Source: Hevea brasiliensis
Taxonomy: Eukaryota > Streptophyta > Magnoliopsida > Malpighiales > Euphorbiaceae
DNA length: 64,000 nucleotides
Direction: 5' to 3'
Assembly (NCBI RefSeq): GCF_030052815.1
Contig: NC_079505.1
Span: 17,117,064 to 17,181,063, forward strand
Position numbers and translations under genes: made by a program. The notes under the pieces were generated by a model, which was not told where the DNA came from, made no database searches, and saw only the letters and a list, made by a program, of their open reading frames with translations. Shown piece after piece: positions 13,651 through 25,640 of this stretch. Position 1 is the first letter of the stretch. The number at the start of each line of letters is the position of its first letter.

Positions 13651-14483
13651 GGGTTGGGTGCAGGGTAATCCAGATTTAGGCAGTATTTAGGTCAAGTTTT
13701 AGACAGAATTTGGACATAGTTTCTTCATAGAATATGGACTATTTTGGGTCTAGTTTCACCCCCAATTGTCCTCATACCAATTGAGGTCACACAATTTCAT
13801 TTATGGCCTAAAATGTATACTGCCCTCAACAAACACAACCTGTAGAAAATAGCACTTCCAACAATTCATTTCTCCTCCAACTTCCTTGCTTCAATTTGAC
13901 ATTCAAGGCACTTCTAAATATCATCAACACATCTCAACAATCCCAATTGCATGGTATAATAAAAAATTACCAAAGTTAGGCCAAACCCTAACTCACAATT
14001 TCAACCTCATAAAATCTCAATGTAAATCAACTTCTAATACTTATAAATGCATCAACCAACATCATTAAATCACTTTATATACATCATAGTCATCAAAAAC
14101 CATTACTCACCATGGGTACCAAAAATTCACTCCCCCCATAACTCACCTATTTCTTTTAGTTTCTTACAAATTTCACTTCATTTTAACCTTAACTCAAGGA
14201 TTAATAAAGAAAGAAAGGAAGATTAGGCACTAACCTCTTGGGTAACTTGTTAAACTTCAACTTTTCTTCTTCTTTTCACTATCAATGGCTTCCTTATGGA
14301 GTGGGCTAACTTTTTAATGAAGGGGTCTATGGGTTTTGGTGAGGTGAAAGCTTAGAAAATCAAGCTTTAGGGAAGACAAAAATGGAGGGAGAGAGCTCCC
14401 ATGGTGGACGGCTCAAAGAGAGGGAGAGAGAGAAGAGGGAAGAAGAAGATAGAGGCTTGGGGTTGGTGGGATTTTGTCTCTTA

Positions 14484-14488
<5 letters not shown>

Positions 14489-14559
<71 letters not shown>
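14489..14559. repeat. (TA)n microsatellite
   Basis: About 35 TA units. The outer LTR has only a short ATATAT run at the homologous place near 17510, so the expansion is recent. Confidence 0.95.
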
Positions 14560-14563
<4 letters not shown>

Positions 14564-17500
14564 ACTTTAAATTTTAAATTGTCATAAGCTCTTTATTTTC
14601 TTTTCTTTCCCTTTTCTTTTCTCTTCTTCTTTTTCCTAATTCAAATTCATAAACTTGTAATTTTAATTTATGTTAATTATTCCATTCTCTAAATTTTAAA
14701 TTTGACATTTAGGTCAAAATTCACCTCTGGGGGGTGAAATGACCAAAATGCCCTTCATAGTGCATATTGGGTTATTTTTATTATTTTTGTACCAAATAAA
14801 TAAATTCTCTAAATTTTTCTTTATTTCCTCTAAATTTTTCCAATATTTTCTTAACATTTATTTCTTCAATTTATGCCTCCTTATTATAGTTTAAGTGTAG
14901 TTCCAGACATTCTGACTGTTCGAACAGACATTAGTCGTCGGAACAGTAAAATGTACGGACTACCTACGGTGAGGGCGTTACAAGTACTGCTATCTATGGT
15001 CCCTAATTGGTATACCAATCGATCCAACTATATACATATAAGCCTAGGTATACTTTGGGCAAATTAGTAATATTAAGCACTTATAGTTTTATTATTTCAT
15101 GCTATATAAAGGGTTCATAACATATTGCTATTTCACTTCATGTACTACCTATGTTTTATACCATTTTCATGTCATTATAATGGGAACATAGGTCCCAAGT
15201 ACTTATTCGTATAACTTATGTATTTATCACTCTCACTATTTTATGTCATGTACTATACATATTTATAGTATTATTATTTCACATATGATGGAAACATAGG
15301 TTCCAAGTATATTTTTCTATGACTTATGTGTTTAGTAAACCATTTGGTAAATTTACATTTTATGTATCAACTGATTTCAAGTCACCTTGTAGTAGGAAAA
15401 TAAGTCTCACATACCCATTTCATGTAATTTAGCATGTAGTGACTTATTAGAGGTAAGTCCTTACTAAAAACAATTTAATTCAAGAATCTTTCTTTAGGTT
15501 CAGTTTTACTGTTTTAACTTTACATATCAAATTGAGTAATCACACATTTCTACTTATTTCTTTGAAATGTACATATCACTTTATAGTGGAAAAATAGGTC
15601 CCACATACCCCTTTCATGTGTTTTAGTGTTTAATGGCTTGTTAGGGTTAAATTCCTACTATAAGATAATTTATCTCATTTTCTTTGGTTTCAGTTTTTGT
15701 GTCTTACTTTTACCTATCCATATGATCAGCTTGTAGCTACTGTTTGGCCATACTTTGTTCATGGAAGTTGTTCCTCTATGTCTTATCTTTATTTTCCTTT
15801 TTGAATCATGTCAATTTGATTTTTAGAACTCAAGTTATGGTCAAATAACCATAACTGACTCATTTCCAGATTCTGGTTCCTTAACTAGGCAGCTTTTGGA
15901 CTTAAAGTTTACCTCATTAATGGAACATGTTGCAGTCACTTTTAGGCATAGTGATCTTCATAGAAATTGTTGTCCTATGTCTTATGATCATTTAGAAACT
16001 TGTATCATGATTTTTCAAGTTTTGTGAAATTATTTATGGCCAATTAACTCAGCTGGACTCCTATACCCTGTGCCAACAGACCTTCAGTTCAGGTCAGTGA
16101 CTGTGAGTGACTTTTTGAGGTTCTTACATTCATAATTTGAGGAAGGTTTCTAAAACAAAGTTGTATCCCTATTTCTTAGGTTTCTAGAAAGGTATGGCTC
16201 ATCTTAATTGGATTTTTCTAGTGGGAGATATGACTAAAATACTGTTCTGGGGTCAAATGAAGTTTGGTCAGATTCCAGGTTTGATGTATTGATTTGTTTT
16301 AATAATTTGACCTAGTTGTCTTGATTTCTGGGTTTTGGTCACAATACCAATTTTGTAGACCTAAGTCTTATGGACATTTTTCCATAGGTTTCATTTCATT
16401 TGGGTTCTTGTAGACCAAGTTATGGTCATTTTTTCCAAAACTGGTCGGGTAAGTTTGTGTCCAGCAGTTTCTGGGCAACACAGGTCTGGACAGTTTTGTG
16501 ACCCAACTTGGGCCAGCAATTTGGTTTGGTTTTTGGCATTTCTGGGTTCAGTGGTCTTCATGAAAATTGTATCCCTATATCTAAGCTTTCCAATGGTATA
16601 AAATTCTGGTCATTTGGACCAGTATAGACGGAGTTATAACCAAATAAATATGTATTGTTCATTTGGTCATTTTCTAGGTTTGGTGCAAGGTCATCCGGAT
16701 TTAGGCAGTGTTTAGGTCAAGATTTGGACAGAATTTGAGCATAGTTTCTCTAATGAAAAGGGGCTATTTTGGGTCTAGTTTCACTTTCAATTTGCCTCAT
16801 ACCAATTGGAGTCACACACAATCAGTTATGGTTCAACAAACTCATTGGACTCATTAAGTCCCAACCTACAGAAAAATGGCACTCCCAAAATTCAATTTCC
16901 TCCAACTTCCTTACTTCAATTTGCATACATAGCACTTCAATTAGGCAACAAATAGTCTCAACCAAGTAAATCTCAACAATTACACAACAATCCTCAAATC
17001 ATGTACACAAACCCTAGTTTCAAGGTTTCAAACTCAATCAATTCACTCCCTTTCACTTCTCATACATATACTTATATCAATCATCACCTTTAAACTCATT
17101 TACATCATTTGAACACATCAAAACCCAACACATTTCATGGCTGCCAAAAATAGTAATATTATGGGTTCATGGATTTCTTTTAAATTTTTTGAAATTTCTA
17201 CTTATCTCAAGCCATTTTCAAGGATTAAAAGAAAAGTGAGAGAAGAAAAGCACTAACCTCTTGTGACCTAACTTCAAGTTTTCCCAAAACTTCTCTATTT
17301 CCAAATTTCTTTGCTTCAAACCTCTTTGTCTAAGTGTAGGACAAATTTTTAATGAAGGGGACTATGAGTTTGGTGGGTGAATGAAGGGAGATTCAAACTT
17401 AAAGCTTGAAGAAAAAAAATGGTGGAAGAACACACCCATGGTGCCAGCCAAAGAGAGAGATGAGAGGTGAGGAAGATGACTTGTGGTAGGTAAATTTTGT

Positions 17501-18104
17501 CTCTTGTGTCATATATATATGTATTTTATTGTACTTTATATTTTTTTATGTCATAAGCTTAGCTTCTTTTCTTTTCTTTTATTTTTTTCTTTTCTTTTCT
17601 TCTTTTTCCTAATTCAAATTCATAAACTTATAATTTTAATTTATGTTAATTATTTCATTATCTAAATTTTAATTTGACATTTAGGTCAAAATTCACCTCT
17701 GGGATTGAAATGATCAAAATGTCCTTCATGGTGCATATCGGGTTATTTTTATTATTTTTTGTACCAATTAATAAATTCTCTAAATTTTATTTTATTTTCT
17801 CTAAATTTTTTTTAACATCTTTAATTTCATTTTTACCTTAATAAGCCTTAAAATTGGGTCCCGAAATTATTTCCTATATTTATTAAATTTTTTTTACATT
17901 TATTTCATTAATTTAAGTCTCTTCACTATAGTTTAAGTATAGTTCTAGATATTCTGACTGTCCGAACAGACATTAGCCGTTGGAATAGTAGAATATACGG
18001 ACTACCTACGGTGAGGGCGTTACAATATTAATATAAGATTGATTATTAATATCATTAATTTTTATTTATAAAGTAAATTTTGAAAGAAAAATGACATAAT
18101 CTGC

Positions 18105-18106
<2 letters not shown>

Positions 18107-18186
<80 letters not shown>
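18107..18186. repeat. (TAA)n microsatellite
   Basis: About 26 uninterrupted ATA/TAA trinucleotide units just beyond the end of the outer solo LTR. Confidence 0.95.
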
Positions 18187-18188
<2 letters not shown>

Positions 18189-19559
18189 GAGAGAAGAACA
18201 GCAAGCTCAAAACAAGAAGGACTAGCTGTTGCTGCTATCCCTATTGGACTTTTGGCATTCTCAATGTCGTTGAAGCTAGCCAGCAGCGTTCCTAGCCTCC
18301 TTCAACTGCTATTGAATCCTCCCATTGCCCCAGTCAAAGCTAGCAATTGATTAAGAGGGAGCTGATTGAGATTTCCTTCCTTGGTTAGGTTTTTGGTCCA
18401 ACCAACGCTAATAATCAAATCCATTTCGTTCCCTAGTCCCAACAAGCTCTAACTTGAAATTCTTTAACCTAAAATAGTGTAAGCTAAGTATGAAAGAAGA
18501 CAAAGGAAGAGGGATAGCATTTCTACATGGGTGACATAGGTTGGTAGTGAAGAAGGCACCGTGTGATGGCCATCCCAAATTCTTCAGTTCAGTATTTTTG
18601 AGCTACAATTGATTTTGGATAAGTGATATCTTATTGGTAGTTTTCTCCTAAATGTTAATTAAGTGCTAATCTAATTTCATATAGATATAGAATTTGTTGG
18701 TTAAATAGTATGAGTGAACTTTAGTCCATTTTCATATTGTGAATAAGAATTTGATTAATAAAAATGAATATGTATTTTCCTAGAATCGATGAACTTTGCA
18801 CTGAAATATGATATTTCATTTTATGTTAAAATATGAGAAGACAAACCAGAAATTTTGTTCATCATTGATAGCCCCATAAAATTGTGATTGTGGAAGGCAA
18901 AAGAAAGAATACTAAAAATGAAATGAATGGAGGAACATGAAATGGAGAATAGAGTGGATAAATTTGTACAATTTTATAGGCCTTGGATGAGTGTTATATT
19001 AAATTATGTTGTCTTGTTATTCAGACTCCTTGGAATAATGTAAAATTGGGGGAATGTCCAGCTTTATGCTGGAATGTTGCTGGAATTTCTTTAGAATTTT
19101 TAGGACACAATTCTTGCATACTAGGGACCTTGATAGCTTTTCACAATTTTAGCTTTATTCCTAAAATCCAATTTCTTGCTATATTTATCTAGAGGATATC
19201 TTCCTCTAGGTGTAGGTCCTAAGGACACCTTTGTCAATTAGCTTGTTCCTTTCAATTTATCTTTGCCTCCGAAAACAGGTAAGCGGATACATATATAACA
19301 TGGTATTCTATTATATGTGTTAGATTTATGATCCAAAATTCTAGTTAATTTGGAAGACTTTTTCGTAATTTTAATGGGATAAATATTCCTATATAAAGTA
19401 AAACTTTTATTTTAGTGTTATTCATAAATTGAGTGTGATTCTTAATCAGATTAGGATTGAGAGACTAATACTATAAATAGAAGTATTGTGGAGAGATTAA
19501 TTAGGCTTCGCAATAGAGAGTGACTTTGCCCATGGAGAGGGGCTTTTACCCATTACAAA
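18187..19559. other. unassigned sequence, probably degraded mobile DNA
   Basis: No gene could be recognised. 18187-18600 is less AT-rich and on the minus strand has short open stretches broken by stops. TATA-like words (ctataaatag near 19474) lie close to the gag remnant. It may be the interior of the minus-strand Gypsy fragment that follows or an older element. Confidence 0.4.
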
Positions 19560-20013
19560 GAGTGGCCTTACCAATTATTGAGGATTTGGCTTTGCCCATT
19601 AATGATGGGCAAGAGCTCTCTCACAAATGGACAAAAATTCATTTCTCTTGAATTCTATGTCCTTTCTCCACCTTATGCCAAAGCCTCTTTCCTTGCATGA
19701 TATTGCAATTTGTCTAAAGTACTTGGTCATTTGCTCCCATAAAACTTGTTGGGGTTATGCAAGTCCCTCTAACACTGGCACAGCAAGACCTCTCCTGTCT
19801 CCAACATCACTCTCAGCTGGGGGATGATTTCTACTTCTCCTTCTACTGCCTTCTGTGACTCAGGGTCCATACCTTAACCTAAAATAACCAGAGAAAATAA
19901 ATCTGCATTAGTGTCACCTCGACTCTTATGAATGCAATGCATGTTATGCGCACAATCTTATTCTATCTATCGATGCCTAGGAATGCCTAAACCGTGCTCT
20001 GATACCAAATAAA
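19560..20013 (-). pseudogene. decayed Gypsy leader and Gag fragment
   Basis: Downstream of the primer site on the minus strand, 19827-19627 reads as a short Gag-like stretch (WEQMTKYFRQIA, then CKERGF and FKRNEF) resembling the start of the Gag domain in chromovirus-type Gypsy elements. Stops interrupt it. It is read from sense and context only, and the rest of the internal domain is absent or unrecognisable. Confidence 0.45.
19996..20007 (-). promoter_or_regulatory. primer binding site for initiator tRNA-Met
   Basis: On the minus strand this reads TGGTATCAGAGC, the complement of the 3' end of plant initiator tRNA-Met and the commonest plant retrotransposon primer site. It sits six bases from the LTR end at 20014. 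This fixes the strand and the LTR identity of the whole family. Confidence 0.85.
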
Positions 20014-22294
20014 TGTGACACCTCTCACCCGTCTACAGTGTAGCCGAGCTAGCCATGTCACACTCGGTGTTGGAGCACCGTACTTTATTTTACTTTATTC
20101 CTTTAATAATTTTGTTCTCATTATATTTTAAAAATCATTTATATTGACGGAGTTTCCCCCTATTTTATTACCATTTGATGTGTCTCGCTATTTACCTGTT
20201 TAAAAATTTCAACAATAATTTCTAGTAACAATCTCATTCATACACATCATAATTATCTCAGTATTTCAAATATCATTTATGTATTCCATATTACATAATC
20301 ATTCCCATACAAATCCATTCTTGCTTAATTTATATATAAAAATTTTCAAACTTCATTAAGATACATGATTTACACACTAATTATATAAATTCATAATTTA
20401 CATGACATACAAATTAATTACATACGAAAAAGCTAGTTTCTTAATTTACATCATATACATGTTAAGTTCAATTCCTTAGTTTGCATTACAACATAAGAAA
20501 TATTTATAATATACAAAATACATTAACATGACTTATATGGGCCCTATCTACATGCATTGCTGAGGAGGTGACAACCTTATACACTTCTGAAACTTCTGCA
20601 GATCCAGACACTATAATCTCAATCTAATATCCACTGGGTTTTATCTTCAGTACCTGCGCGAAGGAAACAATCCATCGCATTAAGCATTTCTGCTTAGTGG
20701 TGCAATAATATAACAAGAAAATAAATTATACAAATAAAGATAAAAATGAAGTCTAATTTACGTAATCAAGAATTATTTTCATTTTATATGAAATTCCTAA
20801 TATTAATTATCTTTTCTCATATTATATTATTCTTTGGAATCACTTTTTTCCTAAGTTTACTGTAGTGATATACAAAATACAAAATATATTAGTATATTAA
20901 ATTTCTATTCATGTTATTTCAGAAGATGCAATTGCAATTATTTATTCAAATGATATCTATTTAATTAATCTTTTTGTCATTTTACTCAACATTTTCTAGG
21001 TGTTTGGATCATTTCATAATAATTAAAATTTTGGAATTTATCTAGTTCATTTCAGGTCTTTCTAATAAATAAATTTTTAAAGCTAATCTAATTTCTTTCT
21101 TATTCATTTAATTCTCATTATTCTTAACGAATTTCACTGCCCAAGTAATCTATGACAGGCTGACTAAACTGGATAAGCGGGTCCTGGGCACTGGACACCG
21201 TGGTGTCTTGGGCCGTCATACGATGGGACGTGAAATACAGAACGTCAACCATGTATGTAATCAATATGGCTAAAAAGCCATGGTAACGAATGATCGGGCA
21301 TACAAGCCATAAATACAGGCATAAAATCTTACACAGTACTGCTCAAATAATCCCCTATTGGCATGTCAATCTATCCAATCTGACACACGTGTCTAGGCAA
21401 TACATGGGCACATTAGTACCATTAAGTGTTAATATATTTTATTATTTCATTATATTTTATATTTATATGTTATAGCATTTTAATTCTATTCCTAGTGGAT
21501 ACACAATGCCTAATTTCATATTCACATGATGCATATATTTATAAATTTCATTCGTATGAATCATAATTTACTAACCACATAATTTACTAACCTAATATAT
21601 TCCATGGAGGTGGTTCGGCCAACTGTAGAAAATGGAAGAAGATAAGTGAATTTTGGGTTTATTTATCTCCTTTTAGCCTTTTTATGAGTGCTTGTTGGAT
21701 AGTGATTGGCTAACAAATTTTTATTACATCATGCTTACATGTGCATGATGTCATAATTCTAATTAAATTTTATTTTCTTTTCTTTTCTTTTCTTCTTTCT
21801 TTCACTCATTTTTAATTAAATTTTTAGCAATATTTATTCATATTTTAAGACATGGATCTCACTTACTTAAATGGACAAGTTGGTAAAAATTCATCTCTGA
21901 AGGTAAAATGACCAAAATGCCCTTCGTTTTGCTTATCGAGTTAAATTTGTTTATACCGATTGATAACATTTTCTTAGCGTTTTCTTGGCATTCTTTTGTC
22001 ATCGAAACCTCAATAACCCTTCTCTTGAGTCCCAAAAATTATTTCACAGGGTTTTCCATGGGTCTAAGTTGTTAACTATCTTCACAGTCGCTTCCTATAA
22101 GGTCACCCATTGCCGTAGCTCCGGCTCGTTTAACTTCTTTGCATTTCATTTCCTTAATTTTTCTTGTCATTATTTGGGTTATTTATGACTACTCACTCTA
22201 ATTTAAATATAGTTCCAGACATTCTGGCTGTCCGGACAGACATTGGTCATCGGAACAGTAGAACGTACGAACTATCTAAAGTGAGGATGTCACA
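20014..22294 (-). mobile_element. 5' LTR of a truncated Ty3/Gypsy element
   Basis: It starts TGTGACACCTCTCACC and ends GTGAGGATGTCACA. The interior shares short blocks with the two solo LTRs, such as 'aagcattt/ctgcttagtggtgca' near 20682-20704 and the end block 'cagacattggtcatcggaac'. Length is 2281 bp. The adjoining primer site and gag remnant lie on the left, so this is the 5' LTR of a minus-strand element whose 3' part is lost. The flanks do not match as a duplication, as expected for a truncated copy. Confidence 0.8.
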
Positions 22295-23587
22295 AATATA
22301 TTTACTTTGAGTAGTTTGATGTAAATGTTCTCTTGGGTGTCATTGGATTAATGAGTAATATAGTTTGAACTTGTAATGATGATTATTTTATGAATAGTAG
22401 ATGATAGCATGCTCATGGATATCGCCCTTTATGGAAAGGGTAAATCACGTTAATATTGTGTTTTACATGTTTGCTTTATTCTTTTGCAATTTATACGTTT
22501 CTGCGATGCACAATAATATGCATATTTATGCTATTTTCTTATGTAAAAATGGGAATCGATAATTGTACTTATGTGTTCTTTAAATAAATAAAATAAGATT
22601 TAGAATTATAGCAGAATAAATGGCCGAATACATTTCATATATACACTGATGGATAGCACCTTGATGATGGGTGATTTGCATTTCAACACAGTATATTTAT
22701 ACTGTCTTTGGGATAGCATATGATAGATATAGAGCCTATGGGGTGCATATCAAGTGGCCGCTCTTTAAAGGTAGTTCTACAAATGTGTATGACTAACAGT
22801 TTTATTACTTTTTAGCTAGAAAAATCATCATAGACCCTAAGATGCCAATATTGCTCTCAGACTACAATATATTTTTTTTTTTTTGGTTTGGCACCTAAGA
22901 TGCTAATATTATTTTTAGGAAGTATGTTATAAGTGTATGTGGATGTTGTAGATTTTATGACACTTCAGCAATATCATTATGGCATAAATTTTATTTTAGC
23001 TTAATTATGTGACTTTAAGATTATTGATATTTATTCAGATGACCTATTTTAGCTTACCATATGGTATTATTAAATACTAAAGTCTTGTTTATTCCTCCTT
23101 TATTATTTATTTATCCGTTTGTTAAGCTTATACTCATTATTTTATTTTTAATATTTCAAATTCTTTTGGTGATCCCAATCTAGCAATCCTTACTTTCATA
23201 GCTTGTCCTTTCTTCACTTCATTAACTCTCTGTCAAGATAACATAGAAAGTAGTTTGTGAATCTTTTTGGTACTATTTTGTATATTTATATATGTATGTT
23301 TAGGTTGATTGATTATGGTTTCTTTATATTTATATATGTATGTTTAGGTTGATTGATTATGGTTTCTTTTTAATCTTGATATTCTTGGTTGCTTGATAGC
23401 CGTTCCTGGTATTTGATAGTTATGTCAGACAGATATTACTCAAAATTATCTTAGGTTTAATTAGTCATGTTTTGAGGAGAATCTCTGTCAGTTTTTTAAG
23501 TTGCATCCGTCTCTATAGTTTATAACTAGATGTGACAAAAATATAATATATTATATTATACTTTTTCTAAATTTAAATAGAAATATT
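22295..23587. other. unassigned AT-rich sequence
   Basis: No gene was recognised. It contains an exact 44-bp tandem duplication at 23281-23368. It ends at the Copia element. Confidence 0.45.
23281..23368. repeat. 44-bp tandem duplication
   Basis: The unit starting 'tatatttatatatgtatg' and ending 'tatggtttctt' occurs twice back to back with no visible difference. Confidence 0.9.
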
Positions 23588-23593
23588 GTGAAA

Positions 23594-23984
23594 TGTAATT
23601 GTTATAATAAGCACACAAATCTAAGGCATACACACAAATCACACAATATAGAAAAGAGAAGAAGAATAATATAGGATTTGACATGGTTCAACTGTAAGGT
23701 CTATGTCTACGGGCAAAACAAAAAAAAAAGGTTCCACTATGAAGAAAAAAAAAAAGGCAAGATACAATTACTCAGAACTCTTAAACTCTAACCCCAGTGT
23801 GTTTTCTGAATATCTCACAACTCTACCGCAAAGGGCAGAATAATGCAATATTGGCCCATGCCCTCTGCTACCATCACAGATCTCGCTTTTTATCACAATT
23901 AGGTCGCAGCGCGAATCTTTCGGGTTGGGCCACAATTCTGGTCCATGAAAACATATCCAAAATTCAAGCCACATAAAAATAATA
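23594..23984 (-). repeat. Copia 3' LTR
   Basis: It is homologous to 50576-50964; for example 'gaatatctcacaactctacc' here matches 'aaatatctcacaactctacc' there. The minus-strand polypurine tract AAGTCAAGGGGAAGAA lies at about 23986-24001, directly upstream of its start, where plus-strand DNA synthesis would begin. Confidence 0.75.
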
Positions 23985-24773
23985 ATTCTTCCCCTTGACT
24001 TGAATTCCCTCCATCATCAACAAAATAACCATAAACACTCTGTCTTGCCATATGCCTTTGCAAGAGCACTACTGAGCACTATAAATACCAGCCAAGTCTA
24101 GGTAATGCCTAAACTTGCTGACTGTGACTCCCTTGGTAATCATATCTGCTACATTATCACGTGTAGAGACTTTCTGCATAGCTATAGTCCCCTGATATAC
24201 AATATTCTGAATGAAATGATATCTGACATCAATGTGCTTAGTTTGCTTATGGTACATCTGATTCTTTGTGAGATGTATTGCACTTTGGCTGTCACAAAAC
24301 ACTATGAGCTTATTCTATATCAAGCCAAGATCACCCACCAAATCCTGTAACCAAAAGGCTTCCTTTACTGCCTCTGCTAAAGCCATATATTCAGCCTCTG
24401 TGGTAGACAAAGCAACTGTAGCTTGCAATGTTGCCTTCCAACTGATAGTACTTCTAAAGAGAGTAAACAAATAACCTGTCAGAGATCTCCTCTTGTCTAA
24501 CTCTCCCACAAAATCTGAATCCACATAGCCAATAATTAAATCACTCATCTTGGCCCTGTCAAATGTCAGACCAACATCTGCAGTACCCTTCAAATACCTT
24601 AGAATCTATTTCATTGCCTGCCAATGCTTTTTCCTATGTCACGCCATGTATCTACTCATAACACTAACTGCAAGTGAAATGTCAGGTCGGGTGCAAACCA
24701 TAGCATACATGATGCTACCAACAGCACTCGAACAAGGAACATTGGACATATGCTCCATCTCCTTATCTATTTT

Positions 24774-25640
24774 TGTGACACCCCTTACCCGTGTACAGTA
24801 TACCCGAGTAAGTAATGCCACACGGTGTACAGGCATACTCTAATATACCTTACTTAATTTGTGTCATGCTTTTAAAGTTAATCTATGAAATATGATTTAT
24901 TTTAACTATTTATCAAAAGTATTATTCATTTGAGGTTCCGAAGATTTTAAGGAAAATCCGGCGGAGTACCGGCTAAAAATGGAGAAAACAGTTCTTCGGA
25001 ACCTGTTAAAAACACTTCCAATATACTATTTCATTCATTCTCAACTCCAATATCATCAATAAAACTCAATATCAGTATCTCAATAATTTGTCAATTTCAG
25101 GTCTCAACTACCTTTTCATTTCTCAAATCATCCCTTTCTCAGGGTTCTCATATATAAACAACCATTAAATGCTCAATTTAATACCATACATGACCATAAA
25201 TCTTTATTATTTACATGAACCTCAAAATACATTACATAAATCCCAAATACATATGAGAAAATAAAAAGTTAATTACCATTTCAAAGTGTAACCCACACAA
25301 GCAGAAAATTTCAGTTTTGGTGAGTCAACTTTACTGTTCTATTGGACACTGTTACTGTTGGAATTTGAAGAAATGTAAAACATGAAAGTTGTTCCTTATT
25401 TTGTCTAGTTGAATTTTCTTTTTTGAATCACTCCATTTGGAGTTTTGTAGCTCCAGATATGGCTCAAATCCGTGAGGTGATATGGGTTCGAATCCTAGCT
25501 CTGCAGGGCGAAGGGATTGAACTCCACCAAAGCGGACAGTACCGATTTGAGTTGCATCGTCGGCCTCTAGAGGGGTACGCCGGCAAGATGGCCACCCATA
25601 GAGGGGCTTGAGCTGGGGCCCACTAAGCGGGGGTGTGACA
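24774..25640. mobile_element. 867-bp solo LTR inside the Copia reverse transcriptase
   Basis: It starts TGTGACACCCCTTACCCG and ends GCGGGGGTGTGACA, an inverted pair with TG...CA ends. It is flanked by ATTTT at 24769-24773 and 25641-25645. The first ~60 bp and an internal block ('cttttttgaatcac', near 25420) resemble the longer Gypsy LTRs at 8124-18024, but the last ~200 bp differ, so it is a related shorter family. Removing it with one ATTTT restores the Copia reading frame. Confidence 0.88.
25485..25495 (+). promoter_or_regulatory. tRNA-type B-box-like motif in the solo LTR
   Basis: GGTTCGAATCC matches the RNA polymerase III B-box consensus. It lies at the point where similarity to the other LTRs stops, so a tRNA-derived (SINE-like) piece may have been captured. 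A convincing A box at normal spacing and a cloverleaf were not seen. Confidence 0.3.

Larger units (their letters stand above)
11613..14982 (-). mobile_element. solo LTR of the same Ty3/Gypsy family (inner copy)
   Basis: It starts TATGACGCCCCTTACC (first G mutated to A) and ends GGTGAGGGCGTTACA. It is flanked by AGTAC at 11608-11612 and 14983-14987, and is 3370 bp long. The host sequence 'cagtactgctatct' is cleanly split and resumes at 14988, proving insertion into the outer LTR. Its own interior contains the same 'cagtactgctatct' segment near 12619, so donor and target belong to one family. It holds a 185-bp tandem repeat and a long (TA)n run. Confidence 0.85.
8124..18024 (-). mobile_element. 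solo LTR of a Ty3/Gypsy family (outer copy, interrupted twice)
   Basis: It starts TGTGACGCCCCTCACC and ends GGTGAGGGCGTTACA, an imperfect inverted pair with the TG...CA ends of an LTR. The flanking 5-bp duplication is ATATT at 8119-8123 and 18025-18029. It is interrupted by a LINE (about 9066-11316) and by a second LTR of the same family (11613-14982). Without these inserts it would be about 4.3 kb. Minus orientation is inferred from the related copy at 20014-22294, which keeps its primer site. No internal domain or second LTR is present, so it is best read as a recombination-derived solo LTR. A block homologous to the repeat at 13083-13650 occurs once near 16480-16690. Confidence 0.8.

Noticed and set aside
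14382..14570. Short plus-strand frame ending in repeated Ile-Tyr
   Set aside because: The second half is the (TA)n microsatellite and the rest is LTR sequence.
8124..18024. Large DNA transposon with terminal inverted repeats
   Set aside because: The ends are TG...CA, the duplications are 5 bp, no transposase is present, and a related copy has a tRNA primer site beside it.
18187..18620. Possible host gene fragment on the minus strand
   Set aside because: Only short stretches are open, stops interrupt them, and no family could be recognised.
25440..25520. tRNA gene
   Set aside because: Only a B-box-like word is present. No cloverleaf or A box at the right spacing could be drawn.
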